The translations under genes were made by a program, and so were the position numbers. This document shows, one piece after another, positions 1 to 9,978 of a stretch of 64,000 nt of DNA; the first letter of the stretch is position 1; every line of letters starts with the position of its first letter. Origin of the DNA: Methylobacterium sp. (GTDB lineage Bacteria; Pseudomonadota; Alphaproteobacteria; Rhizobiales; Beijerinckiaceae). Location: contig PERO01000003.1 in the NCBI GenBank assembly GCA_002928875.1, forward strand, positions 186,001 through 250,000, read 5' to 3'. The notes beneath the pieces are model-generated. The model searched no databases. It saw nothing but the letters and a program-made list of their open reading frames with translations, and was not told the origin of the DNA.

Positions 1-1
1 C

Positions 2-3000
2 GCCCGCTCCGATGCGCGCGGCAAGGCGAAGCTCGTCATCCCCGTGACGGAGCCGGAAACCAGCCTGCCGCTGGAGGCCGAATTCATCCTCACCGCCAAC
101 GAGAATGGCGGGCGCGGCGTCACGCGCATGCTGGTGCTGCCCATCGTGCCGAAGGGCGTGGCCATCGGCGTGAAGCCGCTTTTCGCGGCCGATCAGCTTC
201 AGGCCGGCGGCACGGCGAAATTCGGCGTCATCCTCGCAACGGGCCAGGGCAAGCGCCTCGCGCGCTCGGGGCTCAAATGGCAGCTCTCGCGCATCACCAA
301 GACCTATCAATGGTTCTTCAAGGAGGGCCGCTGGACCTACGAGGCCATCACCACCACCCGCCGCGTCGCGGATGGCGATCTGGCCACCAGCGAAACCGCG
401 ATGGCTGAAATCTCGGCGCAGGTCGGCTGGGGCCATCACCGCATCGAGGTGCGAAGCGTGGGGTCGGAGACGGCGGAAACCGCCTTCGATTTCACCATCG
501 GCTATGTGGCGGAGGCCAAGGCGGACACGCCCGACGTGCTCGACGTCGTGCTCGATAAAGCCGCTTACGCCGATGGCGACACGATGAATATCCGCCTCAC
601 CCCGCGCGCCGCCGGCAGGGCGACGATCGCGGTGATCTCGGATCGCGTGGCGCATCTCGAGACGGTCGATCTCCCGGCGGAGGGCGCGAATATTCGCCTG
701 AAAGTCTCGGCGGAATGGGGTCCCGGCGCCTATCTCGTGGCGCTCGCCCATCGTCCGCTCGATGCCCGGCAGAAGCGCATGCCCGGCCGCGCGCTCGGGC
801 TCTCGTGGTTCTCCATCGGCGCGGACCAGCGCAAGCTTGCGCTCGATCTTGGCGCGCCGCAACTCATCCGCCCGCGCGGCACACTGAGCCTGCCGATCAA
901 GGTGGGGAGTATCCCGGCGGGCGAGGAAGCCTTCGTCACGGTTGCGGCGGTGGATAACGGCATCCTCAACCTCACGCGCTACCAGCCGCCGAACGCCACC
1001 GCGCATTTCTTCGGCCAGCGCCAGCTCGCGGGCGAATTCCGCGATCTCTACGGCGCGCTGATCGACGGCATGCAGGGCACGCGCGGCGCGATCCGCTCGG
1101 GCGGCGACGGCGCAGCCCCCCTCGTGGGCGAGAAGCCGACGCAGGAGCCGCTCGCGCGCTTCTCGGGCGTGGTGAAGGTGGGTGCGGATGGCACGGCGAA
1201 CGTGACCTTCGACATCCCCGCCTTCAACGGCTCGGTGAAGGTGATGGCGGTGGTCTGGTCGAAGACCCGCACCGGCGAAGCCTCCGCCGATGTCACGATC
1301 CGCGACCCAGTCGTGGTGCAGGCGACGACGCCGCGCTTCCTCGCTTTGGGGGATCGCTCGCAGCTTCATATCGAGATCAACCCGGTCGAGGCCGAAACCG
1401 GCACCTACCGGCTCGAGGTCAATCTCAAGGGCCCGGTCACCGCCGCGCTCGACCCGGCCTGGCAGAATATCCGCATCGAGAAGGGCCGGAAGACCGATCT
1501 TGTCTTGCCCTTGACCGGCGCGGGTCTCGGCATGGCCGAGATCGAACTCACCTTCGCCGGCGGCGGGCACAACCTGGCGCAGACCCTGCGCCTGCCGGTG
1601 AAATCCTCCGCGCCGAGCGTGGTGAACCGCATCGCCCGGCCCATTCCCAATGGCCAGACGCTGGAAATCTCGCGGGATCTCTTGAGCGAGATGGTTCCCG
1701 GTTCGGGTTCGGTGGGCGTTTCCGCCTCGCCCTACACCGCGCTCGACGCGGCGGGCCTGCTCGCGAGCCTCGATCGCTACCCCTATGGCTGCACCGAGCA
1801 GATCACCTCGCGCGCGATGCCGCTGCTTTACGTGAACCGCGTGGCGACGCAGGAAAATCTCGCGCTGGATGGTTCCGTGGATGGCCGCATCAACGATGCG
1901 GTCGAGCGCGTGCTGTCGCGGCAATCCGGCTCCGGGTCCTTCGGACTCTGGAGCGTCGGCGGGAACGATCTCTGGCTCGATGCCTTCGTCGCGGATTTCC
2001 TGACCCGCGCCCGCGAGCGGAATTTTGCGGTGCCGGCCGGCGCCTTCGCCCTCGCGCTCGATCGCCTGCGCAACCAAGTGGTCAATGCCGGCGAGGTGCG
2101 GCCCGAGGAAGCCGCCGGCACGGCCTATGCGCTCTATGTGCTGGCGCGGAACGGCCGCCCGGTGATGGGTGACCTGCGCTATCTCGCGGATAACAAGCTC
2201 GATGCCTTCCCCTCCCCGCTCGCCAAGGCGCAGATCGCGGCGGCGCTCGCCGCTCTCGGTGATCGGACGCGTGCCAATGCGGCCTTCGCGGCGGCCGGGC
2301 GGGCCTTTGCCGCGCTCAATGAAACCGAGGGCTATCGCGCCGATTACGGCTCGAAACTGCGCGATGGCGCCGGCATCCTCGCGCTGATCGGCGAGAGCGA
2401 GGGCGACAAGGCTCTGGCGCAGCGCATTTCCGCTTCGCTGGAGGAGATGCGTGGGCGTCGCCGGTATCTCTCCACGCAGGAACAGAGCTTCATGGTGCTC
2501 GCCGCGCAGGCCCTGCAGAAGGAGATGGAGGCCTTCACCCTCGCCGTCGACGGCCAGACACGACGCGGCCCGTTCCATCGCGCGCTCACGAGCGCGGCGC
2601 TCGATGCGAAACCGCTCGCGCTGCGAAACGAGAGCGGTGCGGATATGCGCGTGATCCTCAATGTTGCGGGCATTCCGCTGCGGCCCGAACCGGCCATCGA
2701 GAAGGGCTACGGCATCGAACGGCGTTATTTTACGCTGAAAGGGCAGGAAATCCGCCCCGACCAGTTCCGCCAGAACGAGCGCTACATCGTGAAACTGTCG
2801 CTGAAGGACAATCTCCGGCGGCAGGCGCGATTGCTGGTGGTCGATCCCCTCCCCGCCGGCCTCGAGATCGAGAACGCGGCGATCGGAGGCGCGGCGAACA
2901 CGGAAGGGTTCGCCTTCCTCGGCGATTTGCTCGTGACCGAGAACACCGAAGCGCGGGATGATCGCTTCGTGGCGGCGCTGGAATATACGCCGAGCGACAA

Positions 3001-3163
3001 GCGCCCGGCGCTCACGCTCGCCTATGTCGTGCGCGCCGTGACGCCGGGCACCTACACGCATCCCGCGGCGATCATCGAGGACATGTATGCGCCCGAGAAT
3101 TTCGGCCGCACCGGGTTCGGCGAGGCGCAGGTCGCGCCCTTCGCCAATGCCGCGCGGCCCTGA
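2..3163 (+). CDS. Alpha-2-macroglobulin family protein (YfhM-like), 5' end outside window
   Basis: This is the C-terminal 1053 residues of a bacterial alpha-2-macroglobulin, a large periplasmic, usually lipid-anchored protease trap. The reading frame is open from base 2, so the start lies upstream. The thioester region is visible: PYGCTEQ has its cysteine at visible residue 597 (bases 1790-1792) and the glutamine two residues later. The better known bacterial form is CLEQ, so the second position differs. Downstream lie the helical thioester domain and a C-terminal receptor-like beta domain. The stop is two bases before pbpC, the usual pairing for this family, in which the trap is thought to protect the periplasm when the wall is breached. 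The family call is secure. The thioester being functional is inferred from the C and Q only. Confidence 0.93.
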   Translation, partial: ARSDARGKAKLVIPVTEPETSLPLEAEFILTANENGGRGVTRMLVLPIVPKGVAIGVKPLFAADQLQAGGTAKFGVILATGQGKRLARSGLKWQLSRITKTYQWFFKEGRWTYEAITTTRRVADGDLATSETAMAEISAQVGWGHHRIEVRSVGSETAETAFDFTIGYVAEAKADTPDVLDVVLDKAAYADGDTMNIRLTPRAAGRATIAVISDRVAHLETVDLPAEGANIRLKVSAEWGPGAYLVALAHRPLDARQKRMPGRALGLSWFSIGADQRKLALDLGAPQLIRPRGTLSLPIKVGSIPAGEEAFVTVAAVDNGILNLTRYQPPNATAHFFGQRQLAGEFRDLYGALIDGMQGTRGAIRSGGDGAAPLVGEKPTQEPLARFSGVVKVGADGTANVTFDIPAFNGSVKVMAVVWSKTRTGEASADVTIRDPVVVQATTPRFLALGDRSQLHIEINPVEAETGTYRLEVNLKGPVTAALDPAWQNIRIEKGRKTDLVLPLTGAGLGMAEIELTFAGGGHNLAQTLRLPVKSSAPSVVNRIARPIPNGQTLEISRDLLSEMVPGSGSVGVSASPYTALDAAGLLASLDRYPYGCTEQITSRAMPLLYVNRVATQENLALDGSVDGRINDAVERVLSRQSGSGSFGLWSVGGNDLWLDAFVADFLTRARERNFAVPAGAFALALDRLRNQVVNAGEVRPEEAAGTAYALYVLARNGRPVMGDLRYLADNKLDAFPSPLAKAQIAAALAALGDRTRANAAFAAAGRAFAALNETEGYRADYGSKLRDGAGILALIGESEGDKALAQRISASLEEMRGRRRYLSTQEQSFMVLAAQALQKEMEAFTLAVDGQTRRGPFHRALTSAALDAKPLALRNESGADMRVILNVAGIPLRPEPAIEKGYGIERRYFTLKGQEIRPDQFRQNERYIVKLSLKDNLRRQARLLVVDPLPAGLEIENAAIGGAANTEGFAFLGDLLVTENTEARDDRFVAALEYTPSDKRPALTLAYVVRAVTPGTYTHPAAIIEDMYAPENFGRTGFGEAQVAPFANAARP

Positions 3164-3165
3164 CG

Positions 3166-5253
3166 ATGCGGCGCGCCGGCATCCGCGCGATGGGCAGAAG
3201 CGGCTGGCTCGCCGCCGCGCTCCTCGCCGTGCCGGTGCTCGGCTGGGGCGCGCTGGAACTTGCGATGCGGGCGCTGCCGCCGCTCGACATGGCGCGGGCT
3301 TCGGAGCGTTCGACCGTGGTGCTCGATCGCGAGGGTCGCCTCCTGCGCCCCTTCGTGATGGCCGATGGCCGCTGGCGCATGCCGGTGAGCCTCGACGAGG
3401 TCGATCCGCGCTACATCGAGATGCTCGTCGCCTATGAGGACCGGCGGTTCTACGCCCATGCGGGCGTCGACCCGCTCGCGCTCATCCGTGCGGGCTGGCA
3501 GATGGCGCGCCATGGCCGCGTCGTCTCGGGTGGTTCGACCCTGACAATGCAGGTCGCGCGCTTGCTCGAGCCGCGCGAGGAACGCTCGCTGCGCGCGAAA
3601 ACGCGACAGGCCTTGCGGGCGATCGAACTCGAACGGCGCTTCACGAAACAGGACATTCTCGAACTTTATCTGGGTCTCGCGCCCTTCGGCGGCAATGTCG
3701 AGGGCGTGCGCGCCGCCGCCCTCGGCTGGTTCGGCCGCGAGCCGAAGCGCCTGTCCATGGCCGAGGCGGCCTTGCTCGTCGCGCTGCCGCAGGCGCCGGA
3801 GAGCCGCAGGCCGGATCGCTTCCCGGAAGCCGCGACCGCCGCACGCGAGCGCGTTCTCGACCGCATCCGCGCGGCGAAAATCCTGCCCGAGGCCGATCTC
3901 GCGCGCGGCACGGATGAGCCGGTCCCCACCCTGCGCCGCGCCTTCCCGCGACTATCAGCGCATCGCGCCGAGGCGCTGGTGGCCGCGAACCCGGAGCAGC
4001 GCCGCATCGTCACGACCTACGATCGCCTCCTGCAGGCGAGCCTCGAGCAACTGGCCCGCGAGCGCGCCGAGCCCTTCGGACCGAATGTCTCGGTGGCGAT
4101 CGTCGCGATCGATCTCGCGACGGGCGAACTCCGCGCCGCCGTGGGTGGTGCGGATTACTTCGATGCCGCGCGCGCCGGTGGCATCGATCTCACGCGCGCG
4201 GTGCGCTCGCCTGGCTCGGCGCTGAAACCTTTCGTCTATGCCTTCGCCTTCGACGAGGGAATCGCGCATCCCGAGACCTTGCTGGAGGATCGCGCCCTGC
4301 GTTTCGGCCTCTACGCGCCGGAGAATTTCGAGGCCGGATTCCAGGGGCTGGTGACGGCACGCGCCGCGCTTCAGCAATCGCTGAACCTGCCGGCGGTGGA
4401 GCTTCTGAACGCCCTCGGACCCCAGAAATTCCTGAGCCGCATCCGCCAGAGCGGCGTGCGCCTCTACATGCCCGACGAGACGAGCCCCGGCCTCGCCATC
4501 GCGCTCGGCGGATTGGGGATCTCGCTGCAGGATCTGACGGCGCTGATCGCTGCCATCGGGCGCGGCGGTGAACTCGTCCTGCCGCGGGAAAGGCCGGAGG
4601 AGCAGGCCGCGACGGTCACGCTCACGAGTCCGGTGGCGAGCTGGTACGCGGCGGATATCCTGCTCGGCGCGCCGCCGCCGGATAACGGCCCGCCGGGGCG
4701 GATCGCCTTCAAGACCGGGACATCCTTCGGCTATCGCGACGCCTTCGCGATCGGCTTCGACAAGCGCCACGCCATCGGCGTCTGGGTGGGGCGCGCGGAC
4801 AATGCGCCGGTGCCGGGCCTGGTGGGGCGGAAAAGCGCCGCGCCGATCCTCTTCGAGGCGTTCCAGCGCGCCGGGCTCCAGCCTGGCATTCCGCCTCGCC
4901 CGGCGGAGGCGATCGTGGCGCGCACCGCCGCCCTGCCTCCGCCCCTGCGGCATCTGCGGCAGGATGTGGCGAAGACCATCGCGGCGGCGACCCGCCCTCA
5001 GTTGCAGATCGCCTATCCGCCCGACGGCGCGCGGCTCGACAGCGAATCCCTGCGCGACGGCCCGGAATCCGCGCTGATGGTGAAGCTGCAGGGCGGGTCG
5101 CCGCCCTTCACGCTGCTGCTGAATGGTGTGCCCGCCTCCGAAAGCCAGACGCGCCGCACCATCGCCCTTCCGACACCGGGACGCGGTTTTGCGGAAATCG
5201 CCGTCATCGACCGCATGGGCGAGACGCGGCGCGTGGGGATCCGGCTCGATTGA
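3166..5253 (+). CDS. pbpC: Penicillin-binding protein 1C (bifunctional transglycosylase/transpeptidase)
   Basis: The 695-residue protein has the PBP1C layout: an N-terminal membrane anchor (about residues 10-30), a GT51 glycosyltransferase with the catalytic glutamate in YEDRRFY (E91), a transpeptidase domain with SALK (S351, K354), SLN (S405) and KTG (K516), and a C-terminal beta domain (about 600-695) typical of PBP1C. All three penicillin-binding motifs are intact, so both activities are plausible. It follows the alpha-2-macroglobulin gene after two bases and is surely co-transcribed with it. Start: the ATG immediately after the upstream stop. An alternative in-frame ATG lies eight codons later. 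In Enterobacteria PBP1C is a minor peptidoglycan polymerase. Confidence 0.95.
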   Translation: MRRAGIRAMGRSGWLAAALLAVPVLGWGALELAMRALPPLDMARASERSTVVLDREGRLLRPFVMADGRWRMPVSLDEVDPRYIEMLVAYEDRRFYAHAGVDPLALIRAGWQMARHGRVVSGGSTLTMQVARLLEPREERSLRAKTRQALRAIELERRFTKQDILELYLGLAPFGGNVEGVRAAALGWFGREPKRLSMAEAALLVALPQAPESRRPDRFPEAATAARERVLDRIRAAKILPEADLARGTDEPVPTLRRAFPRLSAHRAEALVAANPEQRRIVTTYDRLLQASLEQLARERAEPFGPNVSVAIVAIDLATGELRAAVGGADYFDAARAGGIDLTRAVRSPGSALKPFVYAFAFDEGIAHPETLLEDRALRFGLYAPENFEAGFQGLVTARAALQQSLNLPAVELLNALGPQKFLSRIRQSGVRLYMPDETSPGLAIALGGLGISLQDLTALIAAIGRGGELVLPRERPEEQAATVTLTSPVASWYAADILLGAPPPDNGPPGRIAFKTGTSFGYRDAFAIGFDKRHAIGVWVGRADNAPVPGLVGRKSAAPILFEAFQRAGLQPGIPPRPAEAIVARTAALPPPLRHLRQDVAKTIAAATRPQLQIAYPPDGARLDSESLRDGPESALMVKLQGGSPPFTLLLNGVPASESQTRRTIALPTPGRGFAEIAVIDRMGETRRVGIRLD

Positions 5254-5337
5254 GGGCTTGGCGATTCGCGGCTCGGACGCCGTGACAGGCCGGTGACGCG
5301 GGGCCCGGATGAGGCAAACGACGGAACCGGAAAGGAA

Positions 5338-5412
5338 TGGTGGGCGCGACAGGGATTGAACCTGTGACCCTTCGCGTGTGAAGCGAATGCTCTCCCGCTG
5401 AGCTACGCGCCC
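5338..5412 (-). tRNA. tRNA-Val (anticodon CAC), CCA encoded
   Basis: The reverse complement folds as a complete 75-nt cloverleaf: a 7-bp acceptor stem GGGCGCG/CGCGCCC, a D arm GCTC/GAGC, a 5-bp anticodon stem TTCGC/GCGAA with loop TTCACAC (anticodon CAC, reading GUG), a 5-base variable region, a T arm with TTCAATC, discriminator A, and an encoded CCA at 5338-5340. GUG is expected to be a common valine codon in a genome this rich in G+C. No integrase or repeated 3' end is seen next to it. Confidence 0.96.
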
Positions 5413-5686
5413 GGTGCCGGCGGGGATACGCGAGAAGCCCCGGCCCCGTCAAGCGCGCGGCCAGGAATTTTGCCGGGCAGCGAAAACGCCTCGCCATGAG
5501 GCGGGAATACACGGTGACCGGACCGGCTGTTACATGGATACAACACTGCGAAGCCAGTGTGAGGGCCTGGTGTCCGGATGCGGTCACTGTTCCGTGAAAG
5601 GACTTGCTTTGTTAACCGCCCTCTCGCCATACAGGGTCTTCATCGAGTTTCAGAAAACCGCGCCGAATCTCCGGGAGTTGGCTCTT

Positions 5687-6259
5687 ATGCGCCTTATCCG
5701 TTCGCTTGTTCTTGCCGGCCTTGCCGGTTTCGCGACCCTGTCGCAGGCATCCGCAGAAATCGATCCGGTCAGCCGTCTGCCGCTCAGCACCGTGGACGAC
5801 GTGCGCTTCTTCGCAAGCCCCATCCCGCGCGAGGAGGTGGAGTACAAGGGCCGCTATGCGCCCGGTACGATCGTCGTCGACACCAATGAAAAGCGCCTCT
5901 ACCTCGTGATGTCGAATGGCCGCGCGATGAAGTACGGCGTGGGCGTCGGCCGTCCGGGCTTCTCCTGGGGCGGCACCAAGACCGTGACCCGCAAAGCCGA
6001 GTGGCCGTCCTGGACGCCGCCGGCGCAGATGCTGCGTCGCCGTCCGGACCTCCCCCGCTTCATGCCGGGCGGTGAAGGCAACCCGATGGGTGCCCGCGCT
6101 CTCTATCTCGGCACCTCGCTCTATCGCATCCATGGCTCGAACGAGCCGGAGACGATCGGCCAGGCCGTTTCCTCGGGCTGCATCCGCATGCTGAACGAGG
6201 ACGTGATCGACCTCTACGAGCGCGTGAAGGTTGGCACCCGCGTGGTCGTGCTGCGCTGA
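5687..6259 (+). CDS. L,D-transpeptidase (YkuD domain)
   Basis: The 190-residue exported protein has a signal peptide of about 23 residues ending in SQASA. The YkuD domain ends with the catalytic block HGS...SSGCIRM, in which the cysteine is the nucleophile and the histidine and arginine are the conserved partners. Such enzymes make 3-3 cross-links or attach lipoproteins to peptidoglycan in the periplasm. The frame is open back to 5414, but that stretch has no signal peptide or domain. ATG 5687 is preceded by GGGAG and begins a good signal sequence, so it is chosen. It is a single gene followed by a strong terminator at 6284. Confidence 0.9.
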   Translation: MRLIRSLVLAGLAGFATLSQASAEIDPVSRLPLSTVDDVRFFASPIPREEVEYKGRYAPGTIVVDTNEKRLYLVMSNGRAMKYGVGVGRPGFSWGGTKTVTRKAEWPSWTPPAQMLRRRPDLPRFMPGGEGNPMGARALYLGTSLYRIHGSNEPETIGQAVSSGCIRMLNEDVIDLYERVKVGTRVVVLR

Positions 6260-6283
6260 TTGCTGGCATATCGCCGGAATTCA

Positions 6284-6311
6284 GGGCCGGTCCTTCGGGG
6301 CCGGCCTTTTT
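6284..6311 (+). terminator. Rho-independent terminator after the L,D-transpeptidase
   Basis: The arms GGCCGGTCC and GGGCCGGCC close a TTCG tetraloop (one G:U pair) and are followed by five T residues. It ends the single-gene unit 5687-6259. Confidence 0.88.
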
Positions 6312-6332
6312 CGTTCGGGGTGCCGGTCCCGG

Positions 6333-6716
6333 TCAGCGGCGGGGGAGGATCTTCGGCTCGCGGCTCAAGCCCTTCTCGGCCAGTTCCGCCTCGTATTCGG
6401 CCATCAGCGCCGCGCCATCCGCCGCGAAGCGTCGCAGCAGGGGCCAGCCATAGATGCCGCTGTCATGCATGTCGTCGAAACGGATGCGGATGGCGTAATT
6501 CCCGACCGGCTCCACCCCGATGATCGCGACATGGCGCTTGCCAGGGACGGTCTTGCGCTCGGAGGGCGAATGCCCCTGCACTTCGGCGGAGGGCGAGCGC
6601 ACCCGCAACAATTCCGCCGGAATCGTGCCCGAGAATCCATCCTCGAAGGCGATCTGCAATGACTGGCGATCGGCCGCGACGCGGAGTTCGGTGGGCCAGG
6701 CTGTGCTCTCGTTCAT
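6333..6716 (-). CDS. DUF971 domain protein (gamma-butyrobetaine hydroxylase-like N-terminal fold)
   Basis: The 127-residue protein matches the DUF971 pattern: an early W/P-T-E-L-R segment, a beta strand with SLQIAFEDG, LRVRSPSAE, and the terminal block VGNYAIRIRFDD...GIYGWPLL. The fold also occurs at the N-terminus of gamma-butyrobetaine hydroxylases and is often found near Fe-S or cofactor genes. Here it is divergent from moaA with about 190 bases between. Start: ATG 6716 with GAGGCGAAG upstream. The frame is open further upstream, but that part lacks similarity. The molecular function is unknown. Confidence 0.83.
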   Translation of the reverse strand: MNESTAWPTELRVAADRQSLQIAFEDGFSGTIPAELLRVRSPSAEVQGHSPSERKTVPGKRHVAIIGVEPVGNYAIRIRFDDMHDSGIYGWPLLRRFAADGAALMAEYEAELAEKGLSREPKILPRR

Positions 6717-6904
6717 CGCTTCGCCTCGCTTGGCCGGGGCGCTGCCGCAACGCCCGCTCGTTCCTGATGCATGGGCGCTGCGCCGCCCCGCTTTCGGGAT
6801 AAGCGCCAAGAAGCCTCTTGCCAATCCATGCCGACGCGGCAGTTTAGGAGGCAAGCAAAAGGGAGCGGGCAAACCGCCACCCGCCAGAGGATGAGTTCCG
6901 GTTC

Positions 6905-7933
6905 ATGAATACACCCATCATCGCAACCGTGCCGCCGGTAGACCTGGTCGACCCCTTCGGTCGTGGCATTGAGTACCTGCGCGTCTCCGTGACCGATCGC
7001 TGCGATTTCCGCTGCGTCTATTGCATGAGCGAGCATATGAGCTTCCTGCCGAAGCAGGATTTGCTGACGCTCGAGGAGCTGGACCGGCTCTGCTCGGCCT
7101 TCGTGCGCCGGGGCGTCAAGAAGCTGCGCATCACCGGCGGCGAACCGCTGGTGCGGCGCGATATCATGACCCTGTTCCGCTCGCTCTCGCGCCATCTCGA
7201 TTCCGGCGCGCTGCAGGAACTGACCCTCACCACCAACGGCTCGCAATTGCAGCGCTTCGCGCGCGATCTCGCCGCATGTGGCGTGAAGCGCATCAATGTC
7301 TCGCTCGACACGCTCGATGCCGAGAAGTTCCGCGCCATCACCCGCTGGGGCGCGCTCGACAAGGTGCTGGCCGGCATCGATGCCGCGCAGGAAGCGGGCC
7401 TCGCCGTGAAGATCAACGCGGTGGCGCTGAAGGATTTCAACGAAGACGAATTCCTGCCGATGATCCGCTGGGCGCATGGCCGGGGCATGGACATCACCTT
7501 CATCGAGGTGATGCCGCTGGGCGAGGTCGAGGGGCATCGCGCCGATCAATACCTGCCGCTGAGCCAGATGCGCGCCGGGCTGATGGAGCATCTCACGCTT
7601 CGGGAATCGAGCCATCGCACCGGCGGACCGGCGCGCTATTTCACGGCCGAGGAAACCGGCGGGCGCATTGGCTTCATCACACCGCTCACGCATAACTTCT
7701 GCGAGAGCTGCAATCGCGTGCGCCTCACCTGCACCGGCACGCTCTTCATGTGCCTCGGGCAGGAGGACGCCGCCGACCTGAGGAAGCCCCTGCGCCAGAG
7801 CGAGAGCGACGAGCCGCTGATGCGCGCCATCGAGGCGGCGATCACCCGCAAGCCCAGGGGGCATGATTTCGTGATCGACCGGAAGACGAACATCCCCGCC
7901 GTCGGCCGGCACATGAGCATGACAGGCGGCTGA
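6905..7933 (+). CDS. moaA: GTP 3',8-cyclase MoaA (molybdenum cofactor biosynthesis)
   Basis: This 342-residue radical SAM enzyme carries out the first step of molybdopterin synthesis, GTP to 3',8-cyclo-7,8-dihydro-GTP, together with MoaC. The N-terminal SAM cluster motif is C33, C37, C40 (CDFRCVYC). The C-terminal substrate cluster is C266, C269 and C283. The protein ends in the conserved Gly-Gly tail needed by MoaA. No other moa gene is adjacent. It is convergent with the chemoreceptor gene (18 bases between stops). The ribosome binding site is weak (GAGGATGAG), and an upstream ATG at 6893 runs straight into a stop, so 6905 is the start. Confidence 0.96.
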   Translation: MNTPIIATVPPVDLVDPFGRGIEYLRVSVTDRCDFRCVYCMSEHMSFLPKQDLLTLEELDRLCSAFVRRGVKKLRITGGEPLVRRDIMTLFRSLSRHLDSGALQELTLTTNGSQLQRFARDLAACGVKRINVSLDTLDAEKFRAITRWGALDKVLAGIDAAQEAGLAVKINAVALKDFNEDEFLPMIRWAHGRGMDITFIEVMPLGEVEGHRADQYLPLSQMRAGLMEHLTLRESSHRTGGPARYFTAEETGGRIGFITPLTHNFCESCNRVRLTCTGTLFMCLGQEDAADLRKPLRQSESDEPLMRAIEAAITRKPRGHDFVIDRKTNIPAVGRHMSMTGG

Positions 7934-7951
7934 GAAAAGCCGCCCGGCCCG

Positions 7952-9715
7952 TCACAGGCGATAGGCCATCCGCACGCCGCCCCAATGCTGGCCGTGAATG
8001 CGGATGGGCGCATCCACTTCCTTCATCTGCACCGAGACGCCATTGCCCATGTCGCGGTTGTAGGTCTGGATCAGCGACGTCCCGATCACGCGCGCGGCGA
8101 GCAGGCCGGCGCGATCGTCGAAGATGCGGCGATTGCGGCAATTCGCGATGTTCCAGGCCCGATCACCGGGACGCTGCGGCTGGCTGAACTTGCGGTTATG
8201 CACCGGAATGTAGCCGTTGCGGTCGATCGCGAGCGCGAAAACCATCTGCGCATCGGCCGCGAGCGCCTTCTCGAGGATCGGCGGGAGCGCGGCGTCGAGG
8301 CGGGAGAGATATTGCGTCTCGAACTGCGCGGGATCGGTGCCGGGAATCGGCTGGTAATTCACATCGAACAGGGCCGGGAGCGTCAGGCGTCCGCTGGCGA
8401 TTTCCCGCTCCATGGCCTCAGTGATCTCGGCCGCGAAATTCACCGCACGCTCGACGAGAGGCTGGTGAACCTGCCGGAAGCCCGCGATCTCCTTCTGCAC
8501 CGCTTCCATCAGCGTCGCCTGCGGATCGGCGAAGCTGCAGTGGATCCCGAGGGCCGAGACATTCACGACCTTGAGATGCAGCGTGCCGAGGCGTGTGGCC
8601 TCCGCTTCGAGAACAGTGCCGATCGACGGCGCAAATCCCTCCACGGGGCGGATCAGCAGGCCGCCCTCGCTGAGGTCGAAGCTGTGGGCGCTCAGCGTCG
8701 TGGCACCCCGGCGGATGCGCAGGGCGAGATCGATCGGGAAGCGCTCGTGCTTCCGGCGGTTCGCGACCGGCATCGAGCGCAGGACCGTGACGACCCGGCG
8801 TCCGAGCTGCGCGGCCTCGCCCGCGGCGTGGCGGCTGATTTCATTCGCATCGAGGCTGTTCTGGCGCGCTTCGCCCGCCACCTCGGCGATGGACCCGACC
8901 TCGCGCACCACGCCTTCCACCGCGCCCTGCGCGGTTTCCATCTGCTGGCGCAGGTTGTCGATGGTCTGGCGCTGCTCCTGCACGGCGCTGGAAATGCCGG
9001 CGCAGATCGGGGCCAGCTCGGCGATATCGGCCGAAATGCCGCCCATCCCCGCGATCGCGCGCTGCGTGACCGTCTCGAGCGCCGTCATGCGGTCACGGAT
9101 GGCGGAAACGGCTTGCGCGGAGGCGACCGAGAGCGCCTTCACTTCCTGCGCGACGACGGAAAACCCGCGACCCGCCTCGCCGGCGCGCGCCGCCTCGATG
9201 GTGGCGTTGAGCGCAAGCAGGTTGGTGCGCGACGCGATTTCGCCAATGGCGTTGAGCTGCATGCCGATTTCCCGCACGGCCTCGCCGAGGCTGTGGAAAT
9301 CGCGCGTGGATGCTTCCGCCTTGGTCTGTGCGGAGGCGCTGCAGCGATGCACCTGATCGATGGTGCCAACGATCTCGCTCGCCGCGCCGGCCAGCAGATC
9401 GGTCGATTGGGAAACGCCGGCGACCTGGTCGCTCACGGATTCGCTGTGGTGGCGCAGCCGGTCGATCGCGGTCTTCACCGCATCGAGCCGGGTGATGCTG
9501 TTGCCGAGGCGCGTGGCGGCGTCGTCGCTTTCGCGGGAAAGCGCATTCGAGATGCGCAGCACGTCCAGTTCGAACAGGTCCAGCGCATGGGCGGTGGCCT
9601 TCTCGCTTCCGGCAGTTTCAGTCGTCGGGGCGGCGGCAGGTTCGGGCACGACGGATTCGGAAACGGCGTCGGCAACCACTCTGCGGCGCGAGAAGAGGCG
9701 TAATCCTGAGGTCAT
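7952..9715 (-). CDS. Soluble methyl-accepting chemotaxis protein with PilZ and C-terminal sensor domain
   Basis: The 587-residue protein has no transmembrane segment. Residues about 45-310 are an MCP coiled coil with the signalling hairpin tip around [21 protein letters not shown] (about 159-179). Residues about 318-410 are a PilZ domain with both c-di-GMP motifs intact, RxxxR (R321-R325) and DxSxxG (D347, S349, G352). Residues about 440-587 are a globular sensor-like domain rich in conserved D, N and R (for example [15 protein letters not shown]), seen at the C-terminus of some alphaproteobacterial receptors. The order signalling-PilZ-sensor is inverted compared with classical receptors. There is no che gene nearby. 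Function inferred: a cytoplasmic receptor combining c-di-GMP with another cue. Confidence 0.87.
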   Translation of the reverse strand: MTSGLRLFSRRRVVADAVSESVVPEPAAAPTTETAGSEKATAHALDLFELDVLRISNALSRESDDAATRLGNSITRLDAVKTAIDRLRHHSESVSDQVAGVSQSTDLLAGAASEIVGTIDQVHRCSASAQTKAEASTRDFHSLGEAVREIGMQLNAIGEIASRTNLLALNATIEAARAGEAGRGFSVVAQEVKALSVASAQAVSAIRDRMTALETVTQRAIAGMGGISADIAELAPICAGISSAVQEQRQTIDNLRQQMETAQGAVEGVVREVGSIAEVAGEARQNSLDANEISRHAAGEAAQLGRRVVTVLRSMPVANRRKHERFPIDLALRIRRGATTLSAHSFDLSEGGLLIRPVEGFAPSIGTVLEAEATRLGTLHLKVVNVSALGIHCSFADPQATLMEAVQKEIAGFRQVHQPLVERAVNFAAEITEAMEREIASGRLTLPALFDVNYQPIPGTDPAQFETQYLSRLDAALPPILEKALAADAQMVFALAIDRNGYIPVHNRKFSQPQRPGDRAWNIANCRNRRIFDDRAGLLAARVIGTSLIQTYNRDMGNGVSVQMKEVDAPIRIHGQHWGGVRMAYRL

Positions 9716-9978
9716 CCGATGGCCCTGGAGCGCAAGTCGAGAAAGTCACACCGGCCGGCAAGGCAGATGTTTTGGATGGTGCACCCAACCAAACTCAACT
9801 AACAGGCGTAATTTAAATCCACGTTAATGCTGTAGAGGGTGTTTGGACCCTGATGGGGACGATTGCCCTCATCCGGCGCTTCCGCTACGACACCGGCGTG
9901 ACCCTGCGGCCCTCCGGGGGCAATCCGTTCCGCCCCTCCGGCGGCTTTCTCCGCAGGCGATGAACCGGCCCGGCGCGC

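Noticed and set aside
5338-5412. tRNA-Val as an integration site for a mobile element
   Set aside because: No integrase gene, no duplicated tRNA 3' end and no compositional change next to it within the window.
5414-5686. N-terminal extension of the L,D-transpeptidase
   Set aside because: It would bury the signal peptide 91 residues inside the protein. ATG 5687 gives a normal exported protein.
6717-6904. Molybdenum cofactor riboswitch upstream of moaA
   Set aside because: The leader is G+C-rich and I could not match the known motif by eye. A covariance-model search would settle it.
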